From: Eggerthellaceae bacterium
GTDB taxonomy: Bacteria > Actinomycetota > Coriobacteriia > Coriobacteriales > Eggerthellaceae
DNA length: 44,005 bases
NCBI GenBank assembly: GCA_017434045.1
Contig: JAFRGA010000052.1
Coordinates: forward strand, 1 to 44,005
Reading direction: 5' to 3'
Position numbers and translations under genes: made by a program. This document shows, piece after piece, positions 33,453 to 42,375 of this stretch (position 1 is its first letter; each line of letters begins with the position of its first letter). The notes beneath the pieces are model-generated. The model saw only the letters and a program-made list of their open reading frames with translations, was not told where the DNA came from and did no database searches.

Positions 33453-34460
33453 ATGACGAAGTACGCATCCATAGACCTTTTCGCAGGCATCGGCGGTATA
33501 AGGCTGGGATTCGACAGGGCTTTCAAGAAGAACATAGAGACGGTGTTCGTGTCGGAATGGGACGAATGGGCTGCGAAGACGTACACGCTGAACTTCGGAG
33601 AGGTCCCGCCAGTTGCGGGCGACATCACGAAGATCGAGGCAGGCGAGATTCCCGCGTTTGACATAGCGCTCGCGGGATTTCCCTGTCAGGCCTTTTCCTT
33701 CGCGGGGCACCACAAGGGTTTCGACGACGATTACTACGGGCAGACGCGCGGCACGCTGTTCCGCGAGGTGGTCAGGATCTGCGACTACCACAAGCCCAAA
33801 GTGATTTTCTGCGAGAACGTGAAGGGGCTGGTGCGCCACGACCGGGGCAAGACGTTCTCGGTGATCTGCGGCGCGTTCGAGGAGGCTGGGTACAAGGTGT
33901 TCACGCAAGTGCTCAACTCCAAAGATTTCGGCGTTCCGCAGAACCGCGAGCGAATCTACATCGTATGCTTTCGCGACGATATCGCACCCGAGAAGTTCGA
34001 TTTCCCGAAGCGGGCCGGAAGGAAAAAAGTCATCAGGGACATATTGGACGATGCACCCATCCCCTCGAAGTATTACCTCTCGAACCGATACCTCGAAGTG
34101 CTGAGGGAGCACAGGGCCCGCCATGAGGCGGCTGGCCACGGATTCGGATATGAGATCAGGGACCTAGACGACATCGCAGGCGCCGTCGTATGCGGCGGAA
34201 TGGGGCGAGAGCGCAACCTGTTGATTGACAGCCGTCCGCACAGCATGGTCCCCACCACGCACATCAAGGGCGGCATCAATGAAGAGGACGTGCGGAAAAT
34301 GACGCCGAGGGAATGGGCGAGGCTGCAGGGCTTCCCTGATTCTTTCAAGCTCGAGCTCGCCGACACGCATCTGTACAAGCAGTTCGGCAATTCCGTGTCA
34401 GTACCTGTGATCGAGGCCATCGCCAAACGGATCAAGAAGGTGCTTGATGAAGCTGAATAA
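33453..34460 (+). CDS. C5-cytosine DNA methyltransferase (HpaII-type or DrmMII role)
   Basis: This 335-residue enzyme methylates cytosine in host DNA. Motif I is IDLFAGIGGIRLGF. Motif IV GFPCQAFSFAG carries the catalytic Cys78. Motif VI is ENVKGL (121-126), motif VIII QNRERIYIV (163-171), and motif X FGNSVSVPVIEAIAKRI near the end. The target-recognition stretch is short (about residues 180-270). AGGAG lies 9 nt before the ATG, after an 86-nt gap that may hold a separate promoter. It overlaps the HpaII-like nuclease gene by 14 nt. It may protect against that nuclease (probably CCGG) and may also act as the DISARM methylase. Confidence 0.93.
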   Translation: MTKYASIDLFAGIGGIRLGFDRAFKKNIETVFVSEWDEWAAKTYTLNFGEVPPVAGDITKIEAGEIPAFDIALAGFPCQAFSFAGHHKGFDDDYYGQTRGTLFREVVRICDYHKPKVIFCENVKGLVRHDRGKTFSVICGAFEEAGYKVFTQVLNSKDFGVPQNRERIYIVCFRDDIAPEKFDFPKRAGRKKVIRDILDDAPIPSKYYLSNRYLEVLREHRARHEAAGHGFGYEIRDLDDIAGAVVCGGMGRERNLLIDSRPHSMVPTTHIKGGINEEDVRKMTPREWARLQGFPDSFKLELADTHLYKQFGNSVSVPVIEAIAKRIKKVLDEAE

Positions 34461-35565
34461 GGGCGAATGGGGCGAACCGTACGTAGCGCTGAAGCTCCTC
34501 GGCGACGGCAGGCTGCACATGGCTGACGAGAATGGCGAGGTAAAGCCAGACGAGTGGATGGACGTCATCGAGCTCATCCGCCATGAGGCCGCCGACCGCA
34601 TCGTCACTTACGGCCGGGGCGCAGAGAGCACGATGATCGACATCGACATAAACGGAAGCCCCGCCGCGAGCCTACCAGCCAAGGATTTCCTCGAAGCCGC
34701 GGATAGGCTGTCGCACGACATCAGAACGGGAAGGGGCTCGTCGTTCGAGGTTTCCAACGAGGTGAACGATTTCTTCCTGCTCGCCCAGATGCTGACGCTG
34801 AAGGCCAAGAGCGTCGACAAGAGCGACGTCTTCCTGACGACGCTCGATCCCAGAAGCGCTGTCACGAGGAGCAGGATTGGCTTCTCGATCAAGTCAAAGT
34901 TCGGGCACAACCCGACCCTGTTCAATACGGCGCCCGCATCGGGCGTCCGCTACCGCCTCGATGGCTGCACGAGTGGCGACATGGAGGACATCAACGGCAT
35001 CGTTGACGACAGGGGCCACGTCGCCGTCGGAAGCCGCTGCTCCGCAATCCTCGAGAGAGGGCTCGTGCCCGTCTACGTCGGCTACGCACTCGCGAAAAGG
35101 GCCGGCTGCGAAGCCTTCAAGGACAACCTCGACATCATCGATCCGAGGCTCCCCCTGGTCATCGAGAGAATGCTCTGGAACCATTTCTTCGAAGGCGATG
35201 CCACGATTGACATCCCCGATGTCGTCGGCCGGATCATCCGCGAGAACCCCTGCGAGATCACGAGGCCCGAAGTCAAGTACCCCTATATGGTCAAGTCGTT
35301 CATGTACGCCGCGTACTGCGGAATGACAGCGTCGACGCTATGGGACGGGAACGGTCAGGTCAACGGTGGATTCATAACCGTAGACGAAGACGGAAGCGTC
35401 CTCGCCCATTACGCCCTGGAATCCGAGGAGTTCAAGGCTTATCTCTACAACAACTGCTATCTGGAATTCCCTGCTACTAGCAAGGGGCATGGGGATTACG
35501 CAAAGGTATACGAGGAAGGCGGGAAATACTACTTCCATTTGAACTTTCAGATTCGGTACAGATAA
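34447..35565 (+). CDS. HpaII-family type II restriction endonuclease
   Basis: This 372-residue protein matches the HpaII restriction enzyme family, whose founder has about the same size. The N-terminus KGEWGEPYVALKLLGDGRL is the family hallmark, and the centre has RIGFSIKSKFGHNPTLFN (GFSIKS at 145-150, Lys149), which carries the catalytic Lys. Its partner methyltransferase overlaps its start. I expect cleavage at CCGG, but specificity is not readable from sequence. I chose ATG 34447; the TTG codon before it is less likely. Key family residues appear intact, so an active enzyme is plausible. Confidence 0.85.
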   Translation: MKLNKGEWGEPYVALKLLGDGRLHMADENGEVKPDEWMDVIELIRHEAADRIVTYGRGAESTMIDIDINGSPAASLPAKDFLEAADRLSHDIRTGRGSSFEVSNEVNDFFLLAQMLTLKAKSVDKSDVFLTTLDPRSAVTRSRIGFSIKSKFGHNPTLFNTAPASGVRYRLDGCTSGDMEDINGIVDDRGHVAVGSRCSAILERGLVPVYVGYALAKRAGCEAFKDNLDIIDPRLPLVIERMLWNHFFEGDATIDIPDVVGRIIRENPCEITRPEVKYPYMVKSFMYAAYCGMTASTLWDGNGQVNGGFITVDEDGSVLAHYALESEEFKAYLYNNCYLEFPATSKGHGDYAKVYEEGGKYYFHLNFQIRYR

Positions 35566-35670
35566 CCTAGATAACCGAACTACGGACAAATAAAACGGAG
35601 AGGTAGGACGATAGCGAAGCTTACGCTGGCAATTGAGTGAATAAGGCGGTCTTAACGGAAGGAGAACCGG

Positions 35671-36495
35671 ATGTCTAGCGCCGAGTATCGAAAAGTGGCA
35701 ATAAAAGCCAACGGGCAAGAAGATCTTGTTGGTAAAGCGAAAACAGTTATCGAAAAGCTGGCCGCACGGAATGACGATATGGAGCTAAAGATGGACGGCG
35801 AGGGCGTTTCGTTATCCGAGCTCCTCGACGTGGAGAAGTTCGATTCGGTTGAGTTTTGCTTCGAGTACTACTCGAGTGGCGATTACGCCGAATACTCTGA
35901 ACTTATGGAAGAAGTCGGATCAAGAGGTGTTGGCTTCGGAGCTATTGAGTGTTTCGACGGGGACTACAACACGTATATCGAGTGCAAGGGGGACGTGACT
36001 TCTCGCAAAGTGAATCTGGAGGACTGCGAGGTCGAGTGGTGCACAGGCGTGATGCTGTCCATAGTGATTAGGCTGGACCCAGAGAAGCTCTGTGAATTAT
36101 TGGGATGCGAGCCTGAAGACCTCGATGATGCCCTCATGGATGACGGGGAATCGCCGCTCCTCGGTGTTTTGGGCGATGATCTCACCGATACGATATTCGT
36201 CGGTGACGTAGATGTGATGGATTCCGACCCAGATGAGGGTAAGATTGTTTACTCACCCGCCAACGGATGGTGCTTCGGGACGATAGAGGAATTTTCTGAA
36301 AGAAAAGCAATATTCGAGGAAGCCGCTTCTGTAATGGAAAAGACGGGCGGATCGATAGCCTTGTATTGGGCCGATGAGGCAGGCAACGAATCAGGAGATA
36401 ACTCTTTCGTCTCCGAAGATGGCTTTATGAGCCTGAAATTTGAAACGGGTCCAAATATGTGGGGCGATTTCGAAGCATGGGGCTATTCATTATAG
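35671..36495 (+). CDS. Acidic protein of unknown function
   Basis: This 274-residue cytoplasmic protein is strongly acidic (many Asp/Glu) and without membrane helices. GGAAGGAG lies 7 nt before the ATG. The middle reads EWCTGVMLSIVIRLDPEKL and the C-terminal part FSERKAIFEEAASVME, with a closing FETGPNMWGDFEAWGYSL. I recognise no family. It begins a run of lower-GC genes behind the restriction-modification pair. A 9-nt gap separates it from the next small gene, so the two are probably co-expressed. Confidence 0.75.
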   Translation: MSSAEYRKVAIKANGQEDLVGKAKTVIEKLAARNDDMELKMDGEGVSLSELLDVEKFDSVEFCFEYYSSGDYAEYSELMEEVGSRGVGFGAIECFDGDYNTYIECKGDVTSRKVNLEDCEVEWCTGVMLSIVIRLDPEKLCELLGCEPEDLDDALMDDGESPLLGVLGDDLTDTIFVGDVDVMDSDPDEGKIVYSPANGWCFGTIEEFSERKAIFEEAASVMEKTGGSIALYWADEAGNESGDNSFVSEDGFMSLKFETGPNMWGDFEAWGYSL

Positions 36496-36503
36496 GAGAG
36501 CTG

Positions 36504-36689
36504 ATGGCAGCGATTGACGTCGATGAGCTGCGCGACTACATGAAGGACTACTGCGGATCAGCGATGATGTCTGGCTTCCCCGCTGCTGTTCTCGATGTCG
36601 TCGATGTTGAAAGAGCAAGTGGCGAAGAGCTTTGCAGAATGGCAGAGCAAATGGGCGTTGACCTAAGGCGATTTGTCGTTAACAGCTAA
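36504..36689 (+). CDS. Small 61-residue protein of unknown function
   Basis: AGGAG lies 5 nt before the ATG, 8 nt after the preceding gene. The product is acidic and helical (IDVDELRDYMKDYCGSAMMS, then ELCRMAEQMGVDLRRFVVN). It is the in-frame end of a longer open frame that overlaps the 274-residue gene; the ribosome site fixes this shorter start. No family is recognised. It may be a partner of the acidic protein upstream. Confidence 0.65.
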   Translation: MAAIDVDELRDYMKDYCGSAMMSGFPAAVLDVVDVERASGEELCRMAEQMGVDLRRFVVNS

Positions 36690-36746
36690 AACATGAGTTG
36701 CATTGCGGCATTGGATATTGCGCCTTGCTATTAAAGGGAGGCATTA

Positions 36747-39209
36747 GTGAAAAGATTGAAGCTTGCCGAGCTGCAACAAGGAACATGTGTCGAATACCAA
36801 GGGGCTCTGTATACAATCAGAGAGCCCCCACGCATAGACGAAGGCGCTGAGGTCGTCAACGTTAAGCTCAGAGACATTACAACTGGTGACGCGACAGAAT
36901 GCGCCATGTCGCCTGAAGATGAAGTGGTGGAGATCGACCTGGAACCGCGCTGGTTAAAAGCGCGATCTTGGGAAGGTGGCTTTCATGACTTCTTCGACGT
37001 CTATGCGGCCGCCGTGGATGTACCAGAAGAAAAGATCATCGGAGAAGGCGAATGGCTCCTCGATCCCGCCTCCATAGCCGGACTTTGTTTGGCTCTGTAC
37101 GTTGATGGCGAATTGGTAAGCGTGGGGCCAGATGGCTTCGTCGAACTTTCAGATTTCGTCTCCGATGGCAATGGAACCCTCGTGAAGTACACTGGGAACG
37201 ATGAGAGCGTCGTTGTGCCCGAAGGAATTACCATCATCGGCGACAAAGCCTTCTTTGGCTTTACCGGTAAAGATCAGGTTCGGAAGATCATTCTTCCCGA
37301 AGGCGTCGTCTCCATCGAGTTCGAGTCCTTCTACAATTGCAAAAACCTGGTTGAAATCGAGATGCCCAACACACTCAAGCGAATTGGCGTTTCTGCATTT
37401 GGCGGCCAAAACGACGGCCGAAGGTGCAAGATAAAAAGCCTCGCGTTTCCAGCCAGCCTTGAAGAAATCGACGACAACGCGTTTTATGGTTGCAAATCTC
37501 TCGAGGAAGTCGCCTTTTCAGAAGGATTGAAGCGTATCGGGAAGGATGCTTTTTTCGGTACCTCAGTAAAGAAGTTTGTACTTCCTTCGAGCATTGAGAA
37601 GCTCGGGCAGGGCGCACTCGACGTCGGTTACTGGGTTTCTGATGCGACAGTTGAAATTGTCGATCCAGCTGGCAAATTGACAACGAAAGCACAACTCGAC
37701 ACTTCCTTCATTCGGTTTCTTCCAGACGACGAAGAGGTTTGTGCCACCGTGCTCGCTTATCAGCCCGGGAAAACCTGGATGAAGGCCGTCGGCGAAAAGG
37801 CAAAGGAGAAATCGCGTTTGGTCCTCGAAAGATCAATCGAGCTACTAGCTGACGAGAAGAAGGTCAGCGCGAAGGTAGGCAACAACCTCGCGGAATTCGC
37901 GATTGCGAATATCGGCGCACTCGATGACCCCGTCGTGATTGCATTGCACGACTTGCTGGAGGAAAAGAAGCTGGGGAAAGCAGCGGAGCGCATCGCCGCC
38001 CCATCTGGAAAAGTGGTCTCCAAGCCGAAAGGACAGGAGATTGAGGCCGCCGCCAAGAAAGAACCTGCGCCAAAGAAGCAGCCGGTTGTCACTGGCTCAA
38101 TCACGAGAAACGGCGACGCGTTCATTGACATTGCTGTCGCGTTTTACAACGGCGGCGAGACTCGCTTCAGGTGCGAGACGTATGCTGACGGATGTTGGCT
38201 CGTCGTCGGCGACGACGGCGGGGAGCTCGATTACTTAAACGGATTGGAGGAATGGGCGGAAACCGCACGCGAGAGGACGCTCCATGGAGTCGATTTGCCC
38301 GTTGAGGAATGGGATTTTGCGGACATGACAAGCGGATCTGCTGTAGCAAGCTTCATATCTTGCAACATTCTAGAGTTGCCAGCTTGCCGATTCGCGTCTG
38401 CGCTGGAAAGCGCCGCAAGCGAGACGGTTCTGTCATTCTCCTTCGAGGCGGGTTTCCAATCTGACGGGCAGCGGCCCGAAGCCGTACGTGTCGCCTATGA
38501 TTTCAAGTCGGGAAACATGCAATCGAAAAGAGGCTATATTCCCGTTTGCTGGGGCGGGACCGACCCCTTCGAAGTTGCGTCAAGCCCGCTTGGTATGTAC
38601 GCCCGTATCGCGTTCGGCCATTACCCCAAAGACAACGAATGGCAAAAAGCCCCCCTTGAATGGTTGGTAATCGGCGAGGAAGACGACTCCGTCCTCCTCA
38701 TAACGAAAGACGTTATTGACTGTCTCCCCATAGACAGCAAGGTTCACAAGACGACCTGGGAGGACTGCGAGCTTCGCGCTTGGCTCAACTCCGACTTCCT
38801 CGATACGGTCTTTTCCACCGAAGAGAGAGCGTCACTGCTACCCAATACTGTACGAACGCAGCATAACCGGACCAAGGAATACTTCGAGACCACAGACTAT
38901 GCTTACATCCTCTCACGCGAGGAAGCTGAGCGGGTCTTTGATCCGATTTCCCTCGGTGAAGCGCAGCCAACGCCCGTGGCGAAATCGCACGATGTTGGGC
39001 ACCGTCTTGGATCATATAAAAACAATGGCCGTATTTCGAAGAAAGGGGCCTGTTGGATGATGAGGCTTCCTGCTAGCAAGAAGACAACGCCAGAATGTTT
39101 TGATCCCTACGGAGAAGAATGCAAGGGCTGGGGCTCTATTGCAGAGGAAGCACATGGCATTAGACCAGTTGTTCGAGTGCAGAAAGATAGTGTTGTGCTG
39201 CGGGCGTAA
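36747..39209 (+). CDS. EF-P-like N-terminus, BspA-type leucine-rich repeats and DUF6273-like domain
   Basis: This 820-residue protein has three parts. Residues 1-70 (TCVEYQGALYTIREPPRIDE, then VNVKLRDITTGDATECAMSP) resemble the KOW-like first domain of elongation factor P. Residues about 145-300 are LRR_5/BspA-type repeats with PEGITIIGDKAFFG, PNTLKRIGVSAFGG and PASLEEIDDNAFYGC. The last 210 residues look like DUF6273 (LEWLVIGEEDDSVLLITKDV, then LRAWLNSDFLDTVFS and GIRPVVRVQ). No signal peptide is present, so it is probably cytoplasmic. GTG start with GGGAGG 5 nt upstream. I do not know its function; protein binding through the repeats is likely. Confidence 0.8.
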   Translation: MKRLKLAELQQGTCVEYQGALYTIREPPRIDEGAEVVNVKLRDITTGDATECAMSPEDEVVEIDLEPRWLKARSWEGGFHDFFDVYAAAVDVPEEKIIGEGEWLLDPASIAGLCLALYVDGELVSVGPDGFVELSDFVSDGNGTLVKYTGNDESVVVPEGITIIGDKAFFGFTGKDQVRKIILPEGVVSIEFESFYNCKNLVEIEMPNTLKRIGVSAFGGQNDGRRCKIKSLAFPASLEEIDDNAFYGCKSLEEVAFSEGLKRIGKDAFFGTSVKKFVLPSSIEKLGQGALDVGYWVSDATVEIVDPAGKLTTKAQLDTSFIRFLPDDEEVCATVLAYQPGKTWMKAVGEKAKEKSRLVLERSIELLADEKKVSAKVGNNLAEFAIANIGALDDPVVIALHDLLEEKKLGKAAERIAAPSGKVVSKPKGQEIEAAAKKEPAPKKQPVVTGSITRNGDAFIDIAVAFYNGGETRFRCETYADGCWLVVGDDGGELDYLNGLEEWAETARERTLHGVDLPVEEWDFADMTSGSAVASFISCNILELPACRFASALESAASETVLSFSFEAGFQSDGQRPEAVRVAYDFKSGNMQSKRGYIPVCWGGTDPFEVASSPLGMYARIAFGHYPKDNEWQKAPLEWLVIGEEDDSVLLITKDVIDCLPIDSKVHKTTWEDCELRAWLNSDFLDTVFSTEERASLLPNTVRTQHNRTKEYFETTDYAYILSREEAERVFDPISLGEAQPTPVAKSHDVGHRLGSYKNNGRISKKGACWMMRLPASKKTTPECFDPYGEECKGWGSIAEEAHGIRPVVRVQKDSVVLRA

Positions 39210-39256
39210 AGCAAATGAAGTAAGGTGTTGAAGCAATGAGCACAGTGGAGGTACGT

Positions 39257-41146
39257 ATGCAAGTCGAAATATCGCCGGAGAGGCGCGTCAAGATCGCCGA
39301 AAGGTACGAGAAGCAGCTCGGCGACATGCTCCGGGAGCTCGAAGGCTGGTACCCGGACAAGCGGCTCACTTCTGCACAGCTTAAAAGTGAGCACGACAGC
39401 TTCAGGAAGAGGCTCGCTTCCCTCGCAAACGATATGGGATACGGCTCGTATTGCGAGCTGCTGCGGTTCGAGGGGTTCGACATCGAGCTCGACAGGAAGG
39501 CGGCTGCGGATCCCGTCGAGGAGAAGATCGCCGTCACGAACGCAGTTGACGCGATCATCGAAAACGTTTCCGCAAAGCTTGACACCTATATCGAGAAGAT
39601 TAACGAATGGTATCCCGACGGAAACGTTGCTGGGCTAGCGAAAGAGCACGTCAAGACCAAGGAAAACCTCAATGTGCAAGCCCTCAATCTTGGCTTCGAG
39701 TCATGGGTCGAGCTTTTAGAGCAGCTGGGCTATACCGTCCCAAAGGGCCACAATTCGAAAGGCGGCCGGCCGAGTTCGGTAGATCCCGAGGCCGTCTTGA
39801 AGGAGCTCGAGCGGCGTTATGCCGACAGGGAGCCCGCAACCGGCATGGCTGCCCTCAAGGAGGAGAACCCTGATTTGGCGAAGAACTTCAAGGGAATCGC
39901 CAACAAGTCGAAGGAGCTGTTCGGAGACACGTTTGGGAACGTCCTGAAAGCGCATGGGATCCTCGCGGGCGGCGCGAGGCGGGAGCGGGTCGAGATGACG
40001 CCCGAACGCGCGGAGCTGCTCTTAGCCGAGATCGACGCGATGCGCATGCCTGACGGTGAGAGGCCTGCGACGATTACCGATATCGAGCGTCTTTTAGATT
40101 CAGACAAGTACGCCGCTCTTGCGCGCTTGAAGACGGTCTGCGGTGACTTCTACGGGGATACACTCCTGGGTCTACTTAAAAGGCGCGGCATGCTCGCGTC
40201 GAGGACCTCGAAAAACGATGAGGCGTTCATGTCGGACGATGAGGTCGAAGGGCTTCTCAGAAGCGTTAAAGCCAGGTATGCCCGCAAAGTGCGGCCAGCA
40301 AAGCTGAAGCAGCTCGTCGAGGACAACCCGGATTTGGCTGACAACATGGCTTCTGTAAAGCACTACCTGAAAGTGCGCCATCTCCCAGCGGCGGCCCAGT
40401 ATTTCGAGGAACAGGAATTCCTCTCGCGATTCGCCAGGGAAGACTCCCTGCTTCGACCTGAAGAGGACGAGCTGGAAGCGTTCCAATCGATAGCCCGTAT
40501 TTCGCCAGAAGAGCTATTGGCTGCAGCCCCGGACGCAGAACTCATCGAGTTCGAGGCCACCGTTTCCGGAAGCGAGGAATACGGGCAGTCTCCTGCATAT
40601 GAAATGCTTCGTATAGGCGATTACCTTGACTCGTGGGTGGACAGGGGAACGTGGGTCCACATGAGTTTCTGCGGCCACGATCTGGGCCTGATCGGCTGGA
40701 AGGAGCGTTACGAGTACTGTCTCACCGATTACTTAGGGCAACCTGAGGGTTGTGGCGTCGTTAACGGAAGGATGTACGCTCGAGTTACCGGCTTCGCAGG
40801 CGGTCCGAAGTCGCCAAAAGCGAAGCTTTACGCCTTCTTCGCAGTTGACCATGCTAAACAGACGATAAAGCCCGTGAAAAAGGATGTTGGGGCGTGGGGT
40901 TACGATTTCGATTCTGGTGGTGCGGTTCCGAGCGCACGCCAGTCTGGAAGCAGCCGGTCAAGGGAGTTTCCCGCAGTGCTCGATTTCTACGATTCGGCCC
41001 AAGAGCTCGTATTCACTTACGACGGCTCAACAGCCGAGGGGCATCGCACATCGGGGGAGGCGTTCGAGTACTCGTTCTGGCTGCCGTTTGATAGCGAGCT
41101 CGACGACTCGTACATTTGCAGCGAATACGTAAGCTTCATGTACTAG
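39257..41146 (+). CDS. Protein with five tandem helical repeats and a beta-rich C-terminal domain
   Basis: This 629-residue cytoplasmic protein has five related repeats of about 65-75 residues: about 5-78, 95-161, 176-240, 247-315 and 325-390. Each has a helix with Leu/Glu pattern, a turn such as EGWYPD, NEWYPD or EENPDL, and a helix ending near GYGSYCELLRFEGF, GFESWVELLEQLGY, FGDTFGNVLKAHGI or FYGDTLLGLLKRRGM. The C-terminal 240 residues are a different, beta-rich domain. GGAGG lies 5 nt before ATG 39257; ATG 39236 is an alternative. No family is recognised. The repeats resemble DNA- or peptide-binding helical bundles, which is inference. Confidence 0.78.
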   Translation: MQVEISPERRVKIAERYEKQLGDMLRELEGWYPDKRLTSAQLKSEHDSFRKRLASLANDMGYGSYCELLRFEGFDIELDRKAAADPVEEKIAVTNAVDAIIENVSAKLDTYIEKINEWYPDGNVAGLAKEHVKTKENLNVQALNLGFESWVELLEQLGYTVPKGHNSKGGRPSSVDPEAVLKELERRYADREPATGMAALKEENPDLAKNFKGIANKSKELFGDTFGNVLKAHGILAGGARRERVEMTPERAELLLAEIDAMRMPDGERPATITDIERLLDSDKYAALARLKTVCGDFYGDTLLGLLKRRGMLASRTSKNDEAFMSDDEVEGLLRSVKARYARKVRPAKLKQLVEDNPDLADNMASVKHYLKVRHLPAAAQYFEEQEFLSRFAREDSLLRPEEDELEAFQSIARISPEELLAAAPDAELIEFEATVSGSEEYGQSPAYEMLRIGDYLDSWVDRGTWVHMSFCGHDLGLIGWKERYEYCLTDYLGQPEGCGVVNGRMYARVTGFAGGPKSPKAKLYAFFAVDHAKQTIKPVKKDVGAWGYDFDSGGAVPSARQSGSSRSREFPAVLDFYDSAQELVFTYDGSTAEGHRTSGEAFEYSFWLPFDSELDDSYICSEYVSFMY

Positions 41147-41177
41147 AACACCCGCAAAAGCACAGAAGGAGGTAGCC

Positions 41178-41789
41178 GTGAAGATAAGAACGGATTTCGT
41201 CACCAATTCAAGCAGCAGCAGCTTCGGCTGCTTGCGCATCGACTGCAAGCCCCTAGCCGAAATGATGGCAAACTACAAGAAGACCGTCGAACGAGCGGGG
41301 CTCGGTGAATTCCCGCTCGAGTGGGGGCCGAGCTTCGATCCAGACAGCGGTACCGTTGTCTGGGAGTGGGACGAGAACAACGTCGGTTCTGTGCCTGATT
41401 CGTTCGATATGGTCCTTGCCTGCTTATGCGAGGGACTGGCTGAGTATAGCGATTACGGAGAGGGCGCGCCCGTTGCTCCTCTCGTTAGGGCGATTGCCGA
41501 GAACAAGGATGCAATAGAGTCTTCCATCATGGTAGTTGACTGGGAAAACACTGACGAAGGGTGGGGCGGAGACAGCGAGGACCGGTACATCCAGAGCTAC
41601 TACCCGAAAGACATGCTAAACGAGATAAAGAGCCGCATCGCAAAGGAGAAAGGGTGCACTATCAGCGAAGTAACAGAATATGACTTCAACATTGCCGTTG
41701 GCAATGAGACAAGTCTGGATACCGTCTACTACAAGTTCCATAGAGAGAACGGCGTGGACGAGCACGGAAGGAATTTCCGATTCTTGTAG
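41178..41789 (+). CDS. Protein with N-terminal RTDFVTNSSSSSF motif
   Basis: This 203-residue protein begins MKIRTDFVTNSSSSSFG. The next gene starts with the same motif. A short conserved N-terminal block of this kind in otherwise unlike proteins suggests a leader that is recognised by a partner enzyme or by export machinery. The rest is acidic and mixed alpha-beta, with WENTDEGWGGDSEDRYIQSY in the middle. AAGGAGG lies 5 nt before the GTG start. A radical SAM enzyme is encoded two genes downstream on the same strand. Function is unknown. Confidence 0.78.
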   Translation: MKIRTDFVTNSSSSSFGCLRIDCKPLAEMMANYKKTVERAGLGEFPLEWGPSFDPDSGTVVWEWDENNVGSVPDSFDMVLACLCEGLAEYSDYGEGAPVAPLVRAIAENKDAIESSIMVVDWENTDEGWGGDSEDRYIQSYYPKDMLNEIKSRIAKEKGCTISEVTEYDFNIAVGNETSLDTVYYKFHRENGVDEHGRNFRFL

Positions 41790-41837
41790 GATTCGGGTTA
41801 ATGCGGCTCAACTTGATTGGTTGGACTGGATGGCGTG

Positions 41838-42338
41838 ATGAACGTGAAGTATAGAACCGACTTTGTAACAAACTCGAGCAGCAGCAACTACATAACAGTC
41901 AATATTTACGGTAGAGGCATCAACCTTGGCTTTAATCATGATAGCGACTGCGCCGGCTACCACATGTTCTATCTCAAGGACGTAAGAAACAAGCTTAGTA
42001 AGGCGACATCGACTGACGAAGTGGCGGACATTCTATCAAAAGCCGTTGGACCAGGCTACAACGAAAGCTTTGTCGGCAATGATGACTTCGACTCTTTCAT
42101 ACAATCTGTCAGGGAGGTCGGGGACGTGTCGAAGCTTGGCGTGCTGCATGCAAGCTGTAGTAATGATGGGGCTGGTGATGGGTACGAGAATTGCGATGAA
42201 ACTGATTTGAAGTATGACTTCAAAGAAAGAAAGGGCACATTCTCCGAAGCGACGAAAATGGACGGAGAAGTAACGTATAGCGGCGACCCGTTCCTGAATG
42301 ACGATGGCGAGGAATGCGACCCCTTTGGGTGGGAGTAG
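41838..42338 (+). CDS. Second protein with N-terminal RTDFVTNSSSS motif
   Basis: This 166-residue protein begins MNVKYRTDFVTNSSSSNY, sharing 11 identical residues with the N-terminus of the preceding protein, while the rest of the two proteins is clearly different. The remainder is acidic and rich in Asp, Asn and Gly, with DVRNKLSKATSTDEVADILS and EENCDETDLKYD-like stretches. The ATG at 41838 is chosen because it places the motif at the same distance from the start as in its neighbour. It ends 37 nt before the radical SAM gene. Confidence 0.75.
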   Translation: MNVKYRTDFVTNSSSSNYITVNIYGRGINLGFNHDSDCAGYHMFYLKDVRNKLSKATSTDEVADILSKAVGPGYNESFVGNDDFDSFIQSVREVGDVSKLGVLHASCSNDGAGDGYENCDETDLKYDFKERKGTFSEATKMDGEVTYSGDPFLNDDGEECDPFGWE

Positions 42339-42375
42339 AAGCCGGCTGCCATCCAAGGTTGATAGGTCAGATGCC

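Noticed and set aside
41178..42338. RTDFVTNSSSS as a lipoprotein or secretion signal
   Set aside because: The block lacks a hydrophobic core and a lipobox Cys, so a Sec or lipoprotein signal does not explain it.
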